The notes under the pieces were generated by a model. The model saw only the letters and a program-made list of their open reading frames with translations, was not told the origin of the DNA and did no database searches. Of a DNA stretch of 64,000 nucleotides, positions 9,662 to 20,384 are shown piece by piece. Source of the stretch: Atriophallophorus winterbourni (lineage: Eukaryota; Platyhelminthes; Trematoda; Plagiorchiida; Microphallidae); NCBI GenBank assembly GCA_013407085.1, contig JACCGJ010015157.1, positions 1-64,000 on the forward strand. The letters are read 5' to 3'. A program made the translations under genes and the position numbers. Each line of letters begins with the position of its first letter. The first letter of the stretch is position 1.

Positions 9662-12600
9662 TACTTCTCTAGCCTTTGCACAACCAAGTGCAACCTGCAA
9701 GGCAGCAGGGAGTTACCAGAAAGAGGTGGTGTGTACCAACTAACCGTCTGCCAGACTCTGTTTCAGATTTTTCCTCAGGGTTTTCTCCCGAAGCCGTTCC
9801 CGCGATCGGGTATTCCGCAAGGCAGTGGAGGTTTAAAATCAGGGTTTTCCTTCCCTTAGATGAAATGCCATCCCAGGCTAACGAGCTCCATCTGCCCGAA
9901 GCAAACTGGAGCTGTATTCACAAGTTTCTCTAACCCCAGTCACACAATGATACCATTGCTTCCCAAATTTGAGCAGAAATCTCCTTTTATACCCACATGA
10001 CTAGTGCACCCTGCCATGTTCTCGTTGTAAATCTCTCTTTGCCGATCTGTAGTACAGTTTTTGCCGTATCTATGTCCTGTGATAGATCTCTGCGACTGAA
10101 AATTGCAAAGCGCATTTCAAAATGAAGTTTAATGTTGTAAAGCCTTCCAATCATTATCGAGTATTTGCATACAAATCAAAAAGGCAAACTCTGTCATCTG
10201 CGTAATCAAAATAAAAAGCTGCTTACATCCCATCTGGTGTTGATGTTGCTATACTCGTCCACAAAACTGCATTGAATACCTATTTCATTCGATGCTTTGG
10301 CTGCTCATCTGACTGTATGTGCTTATTCTTTTACGTAATCCGTAGCTTTTCGAGTCATACCCGTCTTAATTGAATGGCATGGAAGCATTCGGTATTTGCT
10401 ATCAATATAATGTTGTTTCTAATGGTGATATCCAATCCTTAGCTTTTCGTTAAATCCCTGAATTTGTGGTAAATTACAGTATTATGCAAAATTAAGAAAT
10501 CGTTCACCCTTTTGTACACAATGACCGATAAACTATCATATATTATGCTGAGATGAGAACGATGACTGTAAAATTATCATTATCATTATCCGAACGCTGT
10601 GGCCATAAGGTCTTTGCGTATCTCCGGTGCGATTAATTTTCCGCTATTTTCGTTACTCATTTTACACCTGGGCATGGCAGGGAATCGGTATTACGCGAGT
10701 TTTCCGATGGACACAAGATTCGAACTATGAAAGTTTAGTAAAAATATGCCAGTCGTATAGAACTAAACCACCTCGACATATTAGCGATTATGCTGTCACG
10801 AACTTTCAGGTGAAACTTTTTTGTCGTTATTGCTCAATCTTCTATCATTGTTACCTTGGCAGGTCAGAAACGTAGCGCATCAAAGTAAATTGTGATAGAG
10901 ACCTTAGATGCTTAGCAGTACGTGACTCGTTCCTTCATCTGTAGATTAAGTTCAGGCCGTTCCAAGTATCTTGTCCGTCGCAGCGTTTGATATTTGTAAG
11001 TTTGCTACCAAAATCGAGTCTTGTCATGACCCTTGCCCGGCTTTGGCTTTATTTTATTGAATTGCTTATTCGTCGTTACGTTCAAATGCATGAGTTCGTG
11101 ATCAACTTTGTTATTATTTCGCACCTATCCATTAATCGATAATATTGCCCGACTGTTCCATTTGTCTGTGCTAAATTGATTACTTTCAACCAGGTCGTTA
11201 TGCGTTGAAACGGAAAATGAAGAATGCAATGCTTTAGGGAATCTGAATGCTGTTAATTTTAGCAGGTATTTGCCGCAATACCCTCAGCACAGGCTACGTT
11301 GCATATTTATGGCCAAAAAATCGATTGCACGTTATACATAGTTTATATTTCTCGTACTAGTAGTAATGACATTACCAAGTTCTCGGTTGTTATCAAGGTC
11401 GGGTTATCTCCTTACCGTCCCTCCCGATCGCCTGCTAGTAGCTACAGAGCATTCCGAATTATTTGCATACTTTTATTATTGCTTCGTTTGCTGTGAGACA
11501 TGTGGCTTAAGTGGGCGCGGATCTTAGCAAATCGGTTGGCTGTGACTAGACTAGCGTCTTATGCATTGGAGTCGACGTGATACCATTTTACAGTGATCAC
11601 ATACCTTGATGGGCGTAATCCAGAATCCCTTCATTGTTTGTATCCTTATGGACATCCTTTACATGCTTTACAATGTGAGGCAGCAGGAATCTTGTTATGC
11701 TTGACGTATTGGTTCATGTTATGTGATGTATGAAACCAGAAGTCTGGGTCATTGCAAAGTGCCGCACAGTCATAGGCTGCACCTCCAAATAGCTATATAA
11801 ATGGAACGGTCAATTAGACTCCGATACACAGCTCAGCAATAGCGGCAAGTCATTTCTGTACGTTTACCCGGACGTTATAGAATTACTAGGTCATTGTGAA
11901 TCCGTGCACACTTGTTTAAGGAACCCTTGTTGAACGAATGTTTCATACGAAACTACTACTGTGTGATAAACCTATCTAGGTTTCACGTAGTTAGGCTGCT
12001 AGCGATCTAGCTCTGAGACGCTAGTAATGATCACCGTGTCGCGACTTCCTCTTCTCTTTTAACCCCATCTTTAGTCAGCATCCAATTGTTATCAATCTCA
12101 TGTACAGTTCTTTATTGTGCTCACGTAAGTACCATATTCGTGTTTTCCTTGCCACAAGTTCTGAATAAGCATTCACAATTAATTGACCAAACTTCCGTCT
12201 GATTATTCGATTTTGTTCGTCGTTCTTCCCTCTTCATCTTGAGATATCTTATCCTAGCTTTCACGCATCCATGCCTTCTCGTAATTCTCTCTGAGAACCA
12301 TCTTTTGAGTACGTTATTTAGTTAGCTCCGATGTAACGTCATGATATTTTCATAAACTCATTTCATTTCAATATGTATTGGCATATCAATTATCAACCCA
12401 CTATATTTTTTATTTACGCGATTTTCCATCATACACGCCCTCAAGAAAAGTTACAATTTAAGTTACTCCCATTTTGCCCATTAATTTTTTCATAAAACGT
12501 CGTTTCATCTCTTTTTTTAAACTCGTCTATCGGCGGCATGTGATGCGCTTCCCCTAACGGGCCCACGATCGCAAATATTATCGACCCTGATGTAAAATGG

Positions 12601-13042
12601 GTAATCGCAAGTAACCTTAATATATCTTACCTATTCTAATAACTGTGACACCCGGTCACATTCACCACTTTTTGGTTTCTAAATCCGAGATAAACAGCAC
12701 TGGGTATTTAGTTATGGGAGACATTCGCAGCAACCAATGCCCGTTTGGGCAAGGGGAAATATATCCTATCCATCCCACTACTTATGAGTAACCGATTTAT
12801 CAGTAACTCTTTCGTTCACATATTTCCCAGATCTCACAGAAGTAATGGGGGTTAACTCACATATGTTGATTCGAATCTCGCGTCTGGAATTGTGGTAACT
12901 TACTACCAAGACATTTGCTGCATCGATCCCATTTATCAAAGGGAATTTTCATGAAAATGATAATGTGCTGAAAACAGTGTATGTTGTTGCTTTAACGTTG
13001 CATCCGTGCTGGCTTATCTGCAACAATCAAATCTGTTCGATA
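9662..13042. other. No gene recognised; one SINE-like fragment
   Basis: The first 300 bases (GC-richer, containing GGTTTAAAATCAGGGTTTTC) look like a dispersed repeat but have no second copy in the window. The remainder is AT-rich with no convincing open frame. A short piece of the SINE-like family lies at 11735-11790. Confidence 0.5.
11735..11790 (+). repeat. SINE-like repeat fragment
   Basis: Contains TGCAAAGTGCCGCACAGTCA and GGCTGCAC of the family unit; flanks are not conserved. Confidence 0.6.
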
Positions 13043-13445
13043 TTCATCATTGACAACATTACACCGGTACCAAGTGCTTAACTGCCATACAACCATTACA
13101 TAATAAAATATTCTGAAAGATATTGGGAAGGGTGGGACCCAAAAAATTACTGAACCTATAAAAGATTAGGTACAGACACAATGGGATGATGTGTATACAA
13201 CTCGAATCAAACATGCATTCAAGCAAGTGTTGTGAATGAGTATAACGGCATCAGCATGACAGCTCCCTTGCGGCTTTCACTGTCACACATCATAACAAGC
13301 TTTTATGCCACTTCACTTAACAACAGACAATATCAATCAAACACTCCAAGATGTCTACAACAAGACCGCCACGGAACATGATTTTGAGCTATATCACTAA
13401 GGATAAGAAGCCATTGCGAATTCTCATCTTTTGGACCCCAATCAG
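13043..13445 (+). repeat. 410-bp dispersed repeat, copy 1
   Basis: This stretch aligns along its whole length with about 26935-27345. Shared landmarks in order are TAACTGCCATACAACCAT, GGGTGGGA, ACTGAACCTATAAAAGATTA, CAGACACAATGGGATGA, GACAGCTCCCTTGCGGCTTT, AATCAAACAC and GAAGCCATTGCGAATTC. No open frame is kept. The CCTATAAAAG block is TATA-like. Nature of the element unknown. Confidence 0.7.
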
Positions 13446-13559
13446 GGAGACGGGTCGCACCAACCGCAGCTAGTTTAGCAGTCAAAGCCTTTATCTGGAT
13501 TGGGGCAAGTCAGTGTCTGGACACCGTTACAACGACGCCATTCCGAGTTGAGTGGTAAG

Positions 13560-15122
13560 CAAGCCCGCGTTAGGAATACGATGATTTCCCATTCGCAATA
13601 CGTGGATTAACCAGCGACGTCTGTGTATGTTAACTTGTTTTTCGATGTCTTCATCGTACGGATAGTTGCGTTACGTATCCGTTGGTGCAGGGACAACGAT
13701 TGTTGAATACCTGCAGACGTCTTATTTCTTCCTATCTTATTGTCCAAGTTTCTTATCCGTACAATAAAACCGCTCCTACTGTAGCTTTATAGACTCTACC
13801 CTTGAGCTTTAGAGACAAACCTGTTTGACCCGAGTTACGAAAAGCTACCGTAACTCTGGAAATGCGAACTAGTAATGCAACTACCCAAATAGGTAATACA
13901 GTCGCAAGTTCCTCATTATTGAGGCTTAGCGCTCTTTCGACCGAATCAATATCCTGTAACAAAACATTGCACTTGGAAGGTGCAAAGCGCATACCGAAAG
14001 ACATGATACTCCATAGTCTGTCTAAAGTAGACTGAGCATCTGTATAAGAATAGAAGAGTAGAAATACATTGTCTGCATAATCTAAATCACAAAGTCTCTT
14101 ATTGCGACCTATCTGAATGCCCGGTATCGGTACGCATGCATTACATGCATCCATTACAAAATTGAACACTCTTGTCGGACACCACTAATCGCAGAAAAGG
14201 TGGCTAACAGGGTATTGTACGCCATAACGCGCCCGAAATATGTTAACGTACTTTTGGTGGACATCTATGAGTAATAAGGTATTAAATAATGAATTCCTAT
14301 CGACCGAATCGAAAGCACTCTTAAAATCAAGAAAGTTCGCGACAGTGGGCTGCTCATAGGCATGACGATGTTCTAGGGCTGGCCGAAGATTGAATATGTC
14401 GTCGACACATCCTCTACCGGGACGAAATCTTGCTTGCTATTCACGAATCTGTGATGCGCCAAAGACATACTGAGACAAGAAGCCGGGTAATACGGACGTG
14501 AGGCTTATTCCTCTGTGATTAACGCATGAAGTACACACACATTTGTTGAAAATAGGTATGATTATAAATTCTCCCAAACACTGGGGAATAGTTTCCGTGT
14601 CCCATACCTGACGGAAAAGATCAACTAGAGTGCTTAATAGAATTTCACAACCCTCCTTGAACAGAACAGGGGTCAGTCCATCAGTACCAGTGCCTTAGAT
14701 CTTTTCATTGACTCAATACCGAACTTGATTTCTTCTTCGCTCGGAGGCGTTAAATAAACTGACCAGGGTTCAAAACCAGAAATGAAAGGACATTGAACCA
14801 TCTGCTGCTGGTCAGCAAAATTGCTCATGAAAATGCTCCGTCCAACGAGACATGCGGTGCTCTTTTTTAGTGATTAAGGCATCATCGTTCTTTGTGGTTG
14901 TCTCGCTTACTTCAATGGTTTTATAACATGTAGATTGAATTAGCTGAAACAGTTTTCAGAATCGCTGGCTACCTCCATTTCCTGAACATTTTGCAGCCAC
15001 CACGCTTCTGTATCTGATCGAATGCTATGCGTGAGATTATTTCTGACGCGTCTTCGTTGCGCATTATATTGCGAACCAAAAGGAATCCTTCGCCTTTCTA
15101 TGGAAGTGGATTTATTTGTGAT
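13560..15122 (-). mobile_element. LINE ORF2, copy 3 (decayed)
   Basis: Minus-strand copy of the family at 2.6 and 7.4 kb. Right to left it has the linker (RRRVRNNLTHSIRSDTEAWW, about 14990-15060), PSEEEIKFGIESMKRSKA (about 14710-14760), GLTPVLFKEGCEILL (about 14640-14680), NHRGISLTSVLPGFL (about 14480-14520), FRPGRGCVDDIFNLR (about 14385-14430), motif A NFLDFKSAFDSVDR (about 14300-14340), and the active-site region with DYADN (about 14085-14100, second catalytic Asp replaced by Asn). The C-terminal block VGAVLLYG is at about 13755-13780, then degraded text to about 13560. Stops break it between blocks. No endonuclease was found. Confidence 0.85.
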
Positions 15123-15124
15123 TG

Positions 15125-15180
15125 TCATGGTGGTATGTAGACTGGGATACTGCCAGGTCGCCCATGCCTAGACAGGAGAA
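15125..15180 (+). repeat. SINE-like repeat fragment
   Basis: Carries GGGATACTGCCAGGTCGCCC and ATGCCTAGACAGG of the family unit and abuts the 5' edge of LINE copy 3. Confidence 0.65.
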
Positions 15181-15529
15181 CAATTATGGTTCTCGTCCTA
15201 AGCCTTTGGCTGAAGAGCTTTACCCATGAAACAATGGGCTGAGACCGAGTTCGTCTGACTTCTATCCATCGACCTTCCTGGAAAGAGTAACTCTGCTTGT
15301 GCCCAAAGGACACAACCCAGTATAGCTCGATATGTCATGGATGTACACAAACCATCGCACCACGTTAAGGTCCTGTCTCCGCGCGACAGTACATGAATTT
15401 TCAGCAAATCGGGATGAGGTGTCTCACAAAGAATTAATTTCCTAATTCGTTGGTTCAGCGTACCCGAAATCATTACGAACCAATTTGCTTCATTTTTTAC
15501 GGAAACCGCATTTGTCGAATTTGGCTTAT
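15181..15529. other. Unclassified, CG-containing stretch
   Basis: On the minus strand this is partly open (15198-15473) but shows no protein motif. It includes GACAGGACCTTAACGTGGTG. Probably a non-coding part of an older repeat; no second copy was seen in the window. Confidence 0.3.
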
Positions 15530-15605
15530 GTATAAGCTCACAAGCCGCGCAACCTTAGTCGATGATCTGTACGTGGGCTGAGAAAATGCTGGGCTGTCCA
15601 CGACA
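15530..15605 (+). repeat. SINE-like repeat fragment, diverged
   Basis: Order of landmarks kept: ATAAGCTCACAAGCC, GTACGTGGGCTGAGAAAATG, CTGGGCTGTCCA. Confidence 0.5.
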
Positions 15606-18479
15606 ACTAACAAAAATCGATAATGCCCTTCACGAGTTTTCTACTCGTGACACTCCATCTAGTATGATTCAAGAAGGAAGAATGCATTGATTAACTTGGA
15701 ATTTGAGCTTATTTCTCACTTCATTTTTGCGTGATACAAAATGGCCTCGCTATGATGTACATAACTTGCTTCTGTCTGCATCCATTCTCACAGTAAACCA
15801 GATATTTTTATTCAGGAATGGTGACTTCAGCTTTTAAATGCTTCTGATTCATTATTGATCGAAATCTGTATTCGGTGTCGATTCGTTCATTTGATAGCTA
15901 AATTTGAGTAAATAAAATTTACGCAATCTTCCCCACTCATTAAGCTTTTGCAAATATGCCCTCTAACGTTTCACAGCTGCTGTCTTTGTTGCCCATGAAT
16001 TATCGATCGTCTGGCCTGTTTGCTTGTCCTTAGCCATGGGTTGTCTTTGTCTTGGGCGTGGTTCAGGGCCGCGTTTATGTTTGACCTGAGACACGGTGTG
16101 TTGCATTGTTCAGGCTATGATCCAAAGGCTCGTCCCTTGCGGCTTTTCTTTGTGTCGATTCCTCAACGTTTATGTCTCAATTTGTTCGCCCAAAAGCCAA
16201 TTTGCTTAAGCTTTTAGTTTTAATTTGACTGTTGCCAAAATAGTGATAGAAATAAATCCCCGTTGCCGGGAATCCTGTCAAATCATAAAACGTTTTTATT
16301 GTTTGTGACAGCGAAATCACGCGCATGATTTTCACTAGTAGACTTCAGTTAGATACATTTCAGGTATGTAGTCTATTTAAGGTGAGCAGTCTACAACTTC
16401 TGCTCTCACTGGTTTTGTTGTGTTATTTGTATCAATCCTGGTAAGGATGTTATTAGAACGATCCCAGATGAACACGGTTTTTACCTACTGTGTTGCGTGT
16501 TCATGTCATTTAGTTAAAATTCCTTGCTGCTATTCTAATCATGGTTCTGTTTAGGACTAAGGACCGGGCAATATCATAGCCCTCACCTTAGTAAATATTT
16601 ACTGCGATTGTCTTCGGGTGAAAACCTCCAGGTTTTCAAGCGATATCCACTCCTTTTTTGTCAACATCCTGCGTTCATAAAAGTTATACCGTATGGAAAG
16701 GGCATAGAGGTGAGGATGGGGAAATAACAGATGATTTGTATAAAGGATTACTAATACGATGTTCTCGTAAATCTTCAAGTGTCTTGCAAGACCTTAATAT
16801 GGTTAGCTAATTAACTCAACGGTAGAGAAGTAAGAAACTACATGAGTTCGCATGGTGGGTTTCAGGTGATGTTAGAACAGGTGGCGGTCGGTAGTGCTTA
16901 GTTAATTAGACTAGAATTTGATCAGCTATTTCCCAGAAATCACCAGACGTAGCTATGTTGCCCTCGTGTTCCTTTACCTATCATGGTAACCCAATGGTGT
17001 TTTTTTCTAAAATCTTATGATTTATATCGATAGCCATACCGTCGAGAACATGGGTGCATATTCTTTTTAGAAATAAGACTGAATGTATCGGCGCATGATA
17101 CCCGAAAAATTATTCACTTAGCTTTATTAAAAGATCTGGTTTGGATAACGCAGCAGACCGGATATGAGTTTGCCCTCAGTGTTTCACTTTCAGCTATGGA
17201 ACCATGTAAAGTGTCACAAAAGTCCTGAAAATGTTTGCGTGCCAAGACCATGGCGGATATTGAATAGTAACGTTTGCAGTAAGGCTGCGGTGTGCTGTCG
17301 GTTGAAGCTCATCACTGGTAGTAAACACTTAAGCGTATGAGTTACATGCGCAATACAGAAATACTGCCTCGGGTTATTGCTTGTTCAACCACCTTCATGT
17401 TCTTTTACGTAGGTTTTCTTTTTCTTTATATGCCCAAGGTTATTTAAGACTTGCAGATCGATGCCAACTTGTTGCCTTATATAATTTCCGTGCACTAATA
17501 ACTGCAGTTTTTCTGGTTGTAACATTGACTATTAGTGCTTCTGTTTCGCAAGTGTCTTCGTACCGCATTTCCTATTGCCTCAATGTTTTTTCTGACTGTA
17601 AATCCAAGAGACAACCATTACGTGCATTGGAGTACTCCACACATCGCAAACGATATCATCGTTAGCGTGCGTTATAGGCCAACTTAAGGGAGCACTGGCA
17701 TCCCATACTTTCTACATGCATGCGGCAAAGTGCCGCATAGTCTCAGACTGCATGTGAGTTGAACGATTCTCCTGTATTTTTGGCCCTTGTTACAAAAAAG
17801 ATTATGACAGTTAGATTGTAGCATGTTGTTGCATACAAGTTTTTTATCATTATGTTCTATACGGGTTGGTTATCCATGTTTCACTGCCGTGCGGCAAGAC
17901 ATGAGATACATGCGTACACACTAAGTACCTACATTACAGTGTCCACATTCGGTTTTATCCCGAGAGGACAGTTCGGATTAGACAAAAGACCTTTTACTTA
18001 AAGTTAGGCCATCCAAATTACTTGAACTAGTTAGACGATGCGATGTATTGATTTCCACTGCTAGTCAATAACACTTTCCCGATTTTCCATCCAGACCGAA
18101 TACCGCAATATCGTTTGCCCTCATTTGGTCAGTTTATGATGGTCAGACAAATTATCGGTTGTAATTGAGGCTTGTTCGTAAGTCTAACTCGGTCGTCAGC
18201 ATATCGCTGCGGGGCGGTCTCGTTATCTGAAATGTGCTATTAATCAAAAGCTAGTTTTACTGCTTGATACTGATACCTCAAAAAGTCTCCTCGTACTCAA
18301 TTCGATGAGCTAATGTTTCCACACCTCAATCCAATGGTTTACGCTCAATTCTCTATATTTCTCTGCTTTTCAAAACTTGTACACGACTTTTGAACATAGT
18401 TTTGATTATATCGGAATATATGGACGGTACGGTGTTAATATCGCGGTGTGCAGTGATGTTCGACTACGAGGCAATTCTG
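15606..18479. other. No gene recognised; one SINE-like fragment
   Basis: Several short open stretches (for example 16020-16217 and 17381-17665) have no recognisable motifs, repeat context or splice logic. A fragment of the SINE-like family (GGCAAAGTGCCGCATAGTC) lies at 17715-17765. Otherwise nothing that I can support. Confidence 0.5.
17715..17765 (+). repeat. SINE-like repeat fragment
   Basis: GCGGCAAAGTGCCGCATAGT followed by AGACTGCATGTGAG, as in the family unit. Confidence 0.6.
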
Positions 18480-18665
18480 TACGGTGCAGGTAACGCCTTA
18501 CTAAATTGATTGTCACTGATGATTAGCTGCATGCGAGAACACGCTTCATTCTCTGTCATGATGAATTTCTCATATATCTATCTAGAGTAAGACGACCTCG
18601 CTTACACGCAGTCTATCACCATGTGTCACTTTACCGGTATCCAGGTTTATCATTTCATACATTGA
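18480..18665 (-). repeat. SINE-like repeat, diverged copy
   Basis: The minus-strand order of landmarks matches the family: a CAATGTATGAAATG start near 18665, an AAGTGACACATGGTG block, GACTGCGTGTAAGC and CAATCAATTTAG near 18500. Heavily mutated. Confidence 0.5.
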
Positions 18666-18726
18666 TTGCACCGTTTCCGATGATTTTACATTACCGTTTG
18701 CATGATACTTAGAACATGGTAATGCG

Positions 18727-19185
18727 AATTTGTGTCGTATATCGAGCCCTGCGATGCCCAGTCAAAAATTGAAAATATGTATCAATACTTGTTTGCGACC
18801 GAGAGAATGATTCCACGTCAATGGATATTTGGCGGCGTTAGCAGAGAGACGAAGAAATTTTTGTATGTTGTTTTGCCAAACCGATCGAAGAAAACCTCAA
18901 GCGATGCGAGATCCATTAGCACCATGTTCTGTCGTTCTCTGCGGAATACGATTACCTTACCACGGAATGGAGAACATCGCTTGAGATTGCATTTTACCCA
19001 CGGAATATTTAATCACATCGAGAGCTTTATTCATCCGTGTCAAATGCAAAAATAGATTTTAGGAGGTGTTCGCAACCCATTCCCAAGTGTTAAACGGGGA
19101 CCAACAATAGTTTGGAAAATGACTGCGGCAACTTAGTAACCTGTTTAGTTGGTGAATTCATGTTAAAGCAACCAGAGATAATCTC
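18727..19185 (+). pseudogene. Merlin-type (IS1016/ISXO2-like) DNA transposase remnant
   Basis: Open for 107 codons, then a stop near 19055, with similar text continuing in the same frame. Order of blocks as in ISXO2-like/Merlin transposases: a KIEN stretch where the family has EIDE, then PRQWIFGGVSRETKKFLYVV, LPNRS, HFTHGIFNHIESFIHP (family: hLxVNHSxxFVxP), RNPFPS and TIVWKM. The first catalytic Asp sits in EIDE in the family; here the position reads IENM, so the copy is dead, and the segment between NRS and HFTHG lacks the SDxWxAY block. Merlin elements were first described partly from schistosomes, which fits a fluke. Terminal inverted repeats were not found. Confidence 0.6.
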
Positions 19186-19429
19186 CGTCCCTATGGGTTA
19201 AAACGACTGTTGAGAAATAAAAAAACACATATCTTCGAAAGCCGTGTTACTCTATCGGATACTAGTGGTCTTTCAGATTTCTATATCTTCTACCCATTTC
19301 TTTTCACTAGCCCTTACACTCTTCCGTTTACCTTTGTTCCCATGGCCAGTCAACTTGTCTGCGTGTCGTAAACAGACCTTCGATCGTTTCGCTAGGGCGT
19401 CAACCTATTTCCCGAACCACCAATAGACA

Positions 19430-19880
19430 CAGGGTTAGGCACAGACACGTCTGCTCCCACCAGTCACGTTTTCCCGTCTGTCAAAATTCACCTCGGGCCC
19501 GCGAGCCACACACACTAGCAAGTCGACCGAATGAGCGTATGCAATGTGAACGTGTTAGATAGACAGACAGACAGACCGAAACGCGCTGTATGGGGTTTGA
19601 CCACATGGGAAACAGAACTGTCTGTGCCCATTGTTAGTGCCGTGATTGGTTAGTTTATTTTTCGCCCATGGCTCGCGAGCCTGTGGGTTTCTCTGTATGT
19701 CGTGTGCGTGCGTGTGTGTGTGTGTGTGTGTGCGGTCACGTGCGTGCCTGATTGAACAAACGCACTAACGCATCACGCGCGCACTTTGCGCTCTGCCCGC
19801 ATCTGCGCGACAGTTCGATTGTCCGCCTCGGCGATCATTCGCTCGTTTGCAACAGTCAATGCTGTGAAGCTTCGTGCGCC
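19430..19880 (+). promoter_or_regulatory. CpG-rich 5' flank / likely promoter and 5' UTR of the zinc-finger gene
   Basis: Clearly richer in G+C and CpG than the surrounding DNA. It contains GACA repeats (about 19559-19576) and a GT-rich run (about 19698-19733), then the CG-rich run into the gene's first ATG. No TATA box is evident. The position directly before a coding first exon makes promoter/5' UTR the simplest reading, but the transcription start cannot be placed. Confidence 0.5.
19698..19733. repeat. (GT)n microsatellite
   Basis: GTGTGCGTGCGTGT followed by an uninterrupted run of GT dinucleotides, in the 5' flank of the zinc-finger gene. Confidence 0.85.
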
Positions 19881-20384
19881 ATGTCCTCTTCTCCAAGCAG
19901 TTTGGAAAAGCGTCGATTGAAAGATCGTAGACGAAATTTTAACCCACGCTGGGAGCAGGATTTTGCTTTCATTAACTTCGAAGGCCGGCCACTGTGTCTG
20001 ATTTGCAACATTTCGTTGACACATTTCAAATCTTGCAATTTGAAACGTCATTACGAAACGCACCACAAAAAATTCGCTGCTGAGTTTCCCCCGTGGTCGG
20101 AATTGAGACGGAATAAACTGCTAGCTTTGAAAATGAGTCGGACAAATCAACACATTGAAGAATCGCTTCCCGATCGAGATACCGAGTTAGTCCGCGAGGC
20201 TGCTCGTATAATTGTCCGTTCGGTGAAACAATCCGAGCGTTCTTTGTCTAGTGTGGATTTTTGCCGTCAGCTAATCGCTCGTGTTGTCAACTTGTTGGAT
20301 CCGGGTAACGCTCGTCTACAACACCTAGTTACCACGATCCCGTTGCTTGACCCTGATTCAACATCTACGTGGAATCTCAATCAG
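19881..20384 (+). CDS. Zinc-finger gene, exon 1 (SPIN-DOC/BED-like finger)
   Basis: Encodes residues 1-168. RWEQDFAFINFEGRPLCLIC followed by KRHYETHH forms a C-x2-C-x14-H-x4-H finger (C39, C42, H57, H62; H61 is an alternative last ligand) of the kind found in SPINDOC, GTF2IRD2 and hAT-derived proteins. The rest is helical and charged. The donor GTAATG at 20385 leaves phase 0 after ...NLNQ. Confidence 0.85.

Noticed and set aside
16800..16880. tRNA-like text (AACTCAACGGTAGAGAAG)
   Set aside because: No B-box and no cloverleaf could be drawn.
17381..17665. 94-codon open frame with a hydrophobic stretch
   Set aside because: The frame start is not an ATG with support, and there is no family resemblance or neighbouring exon.
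19752..19880. N-terminal extension of exon 1 upstream of the ATG
   Set aside because: The frame begins with TTG after a stop at 19749-19751; there is no ATG before 19881, so I take it as 5' UTR.
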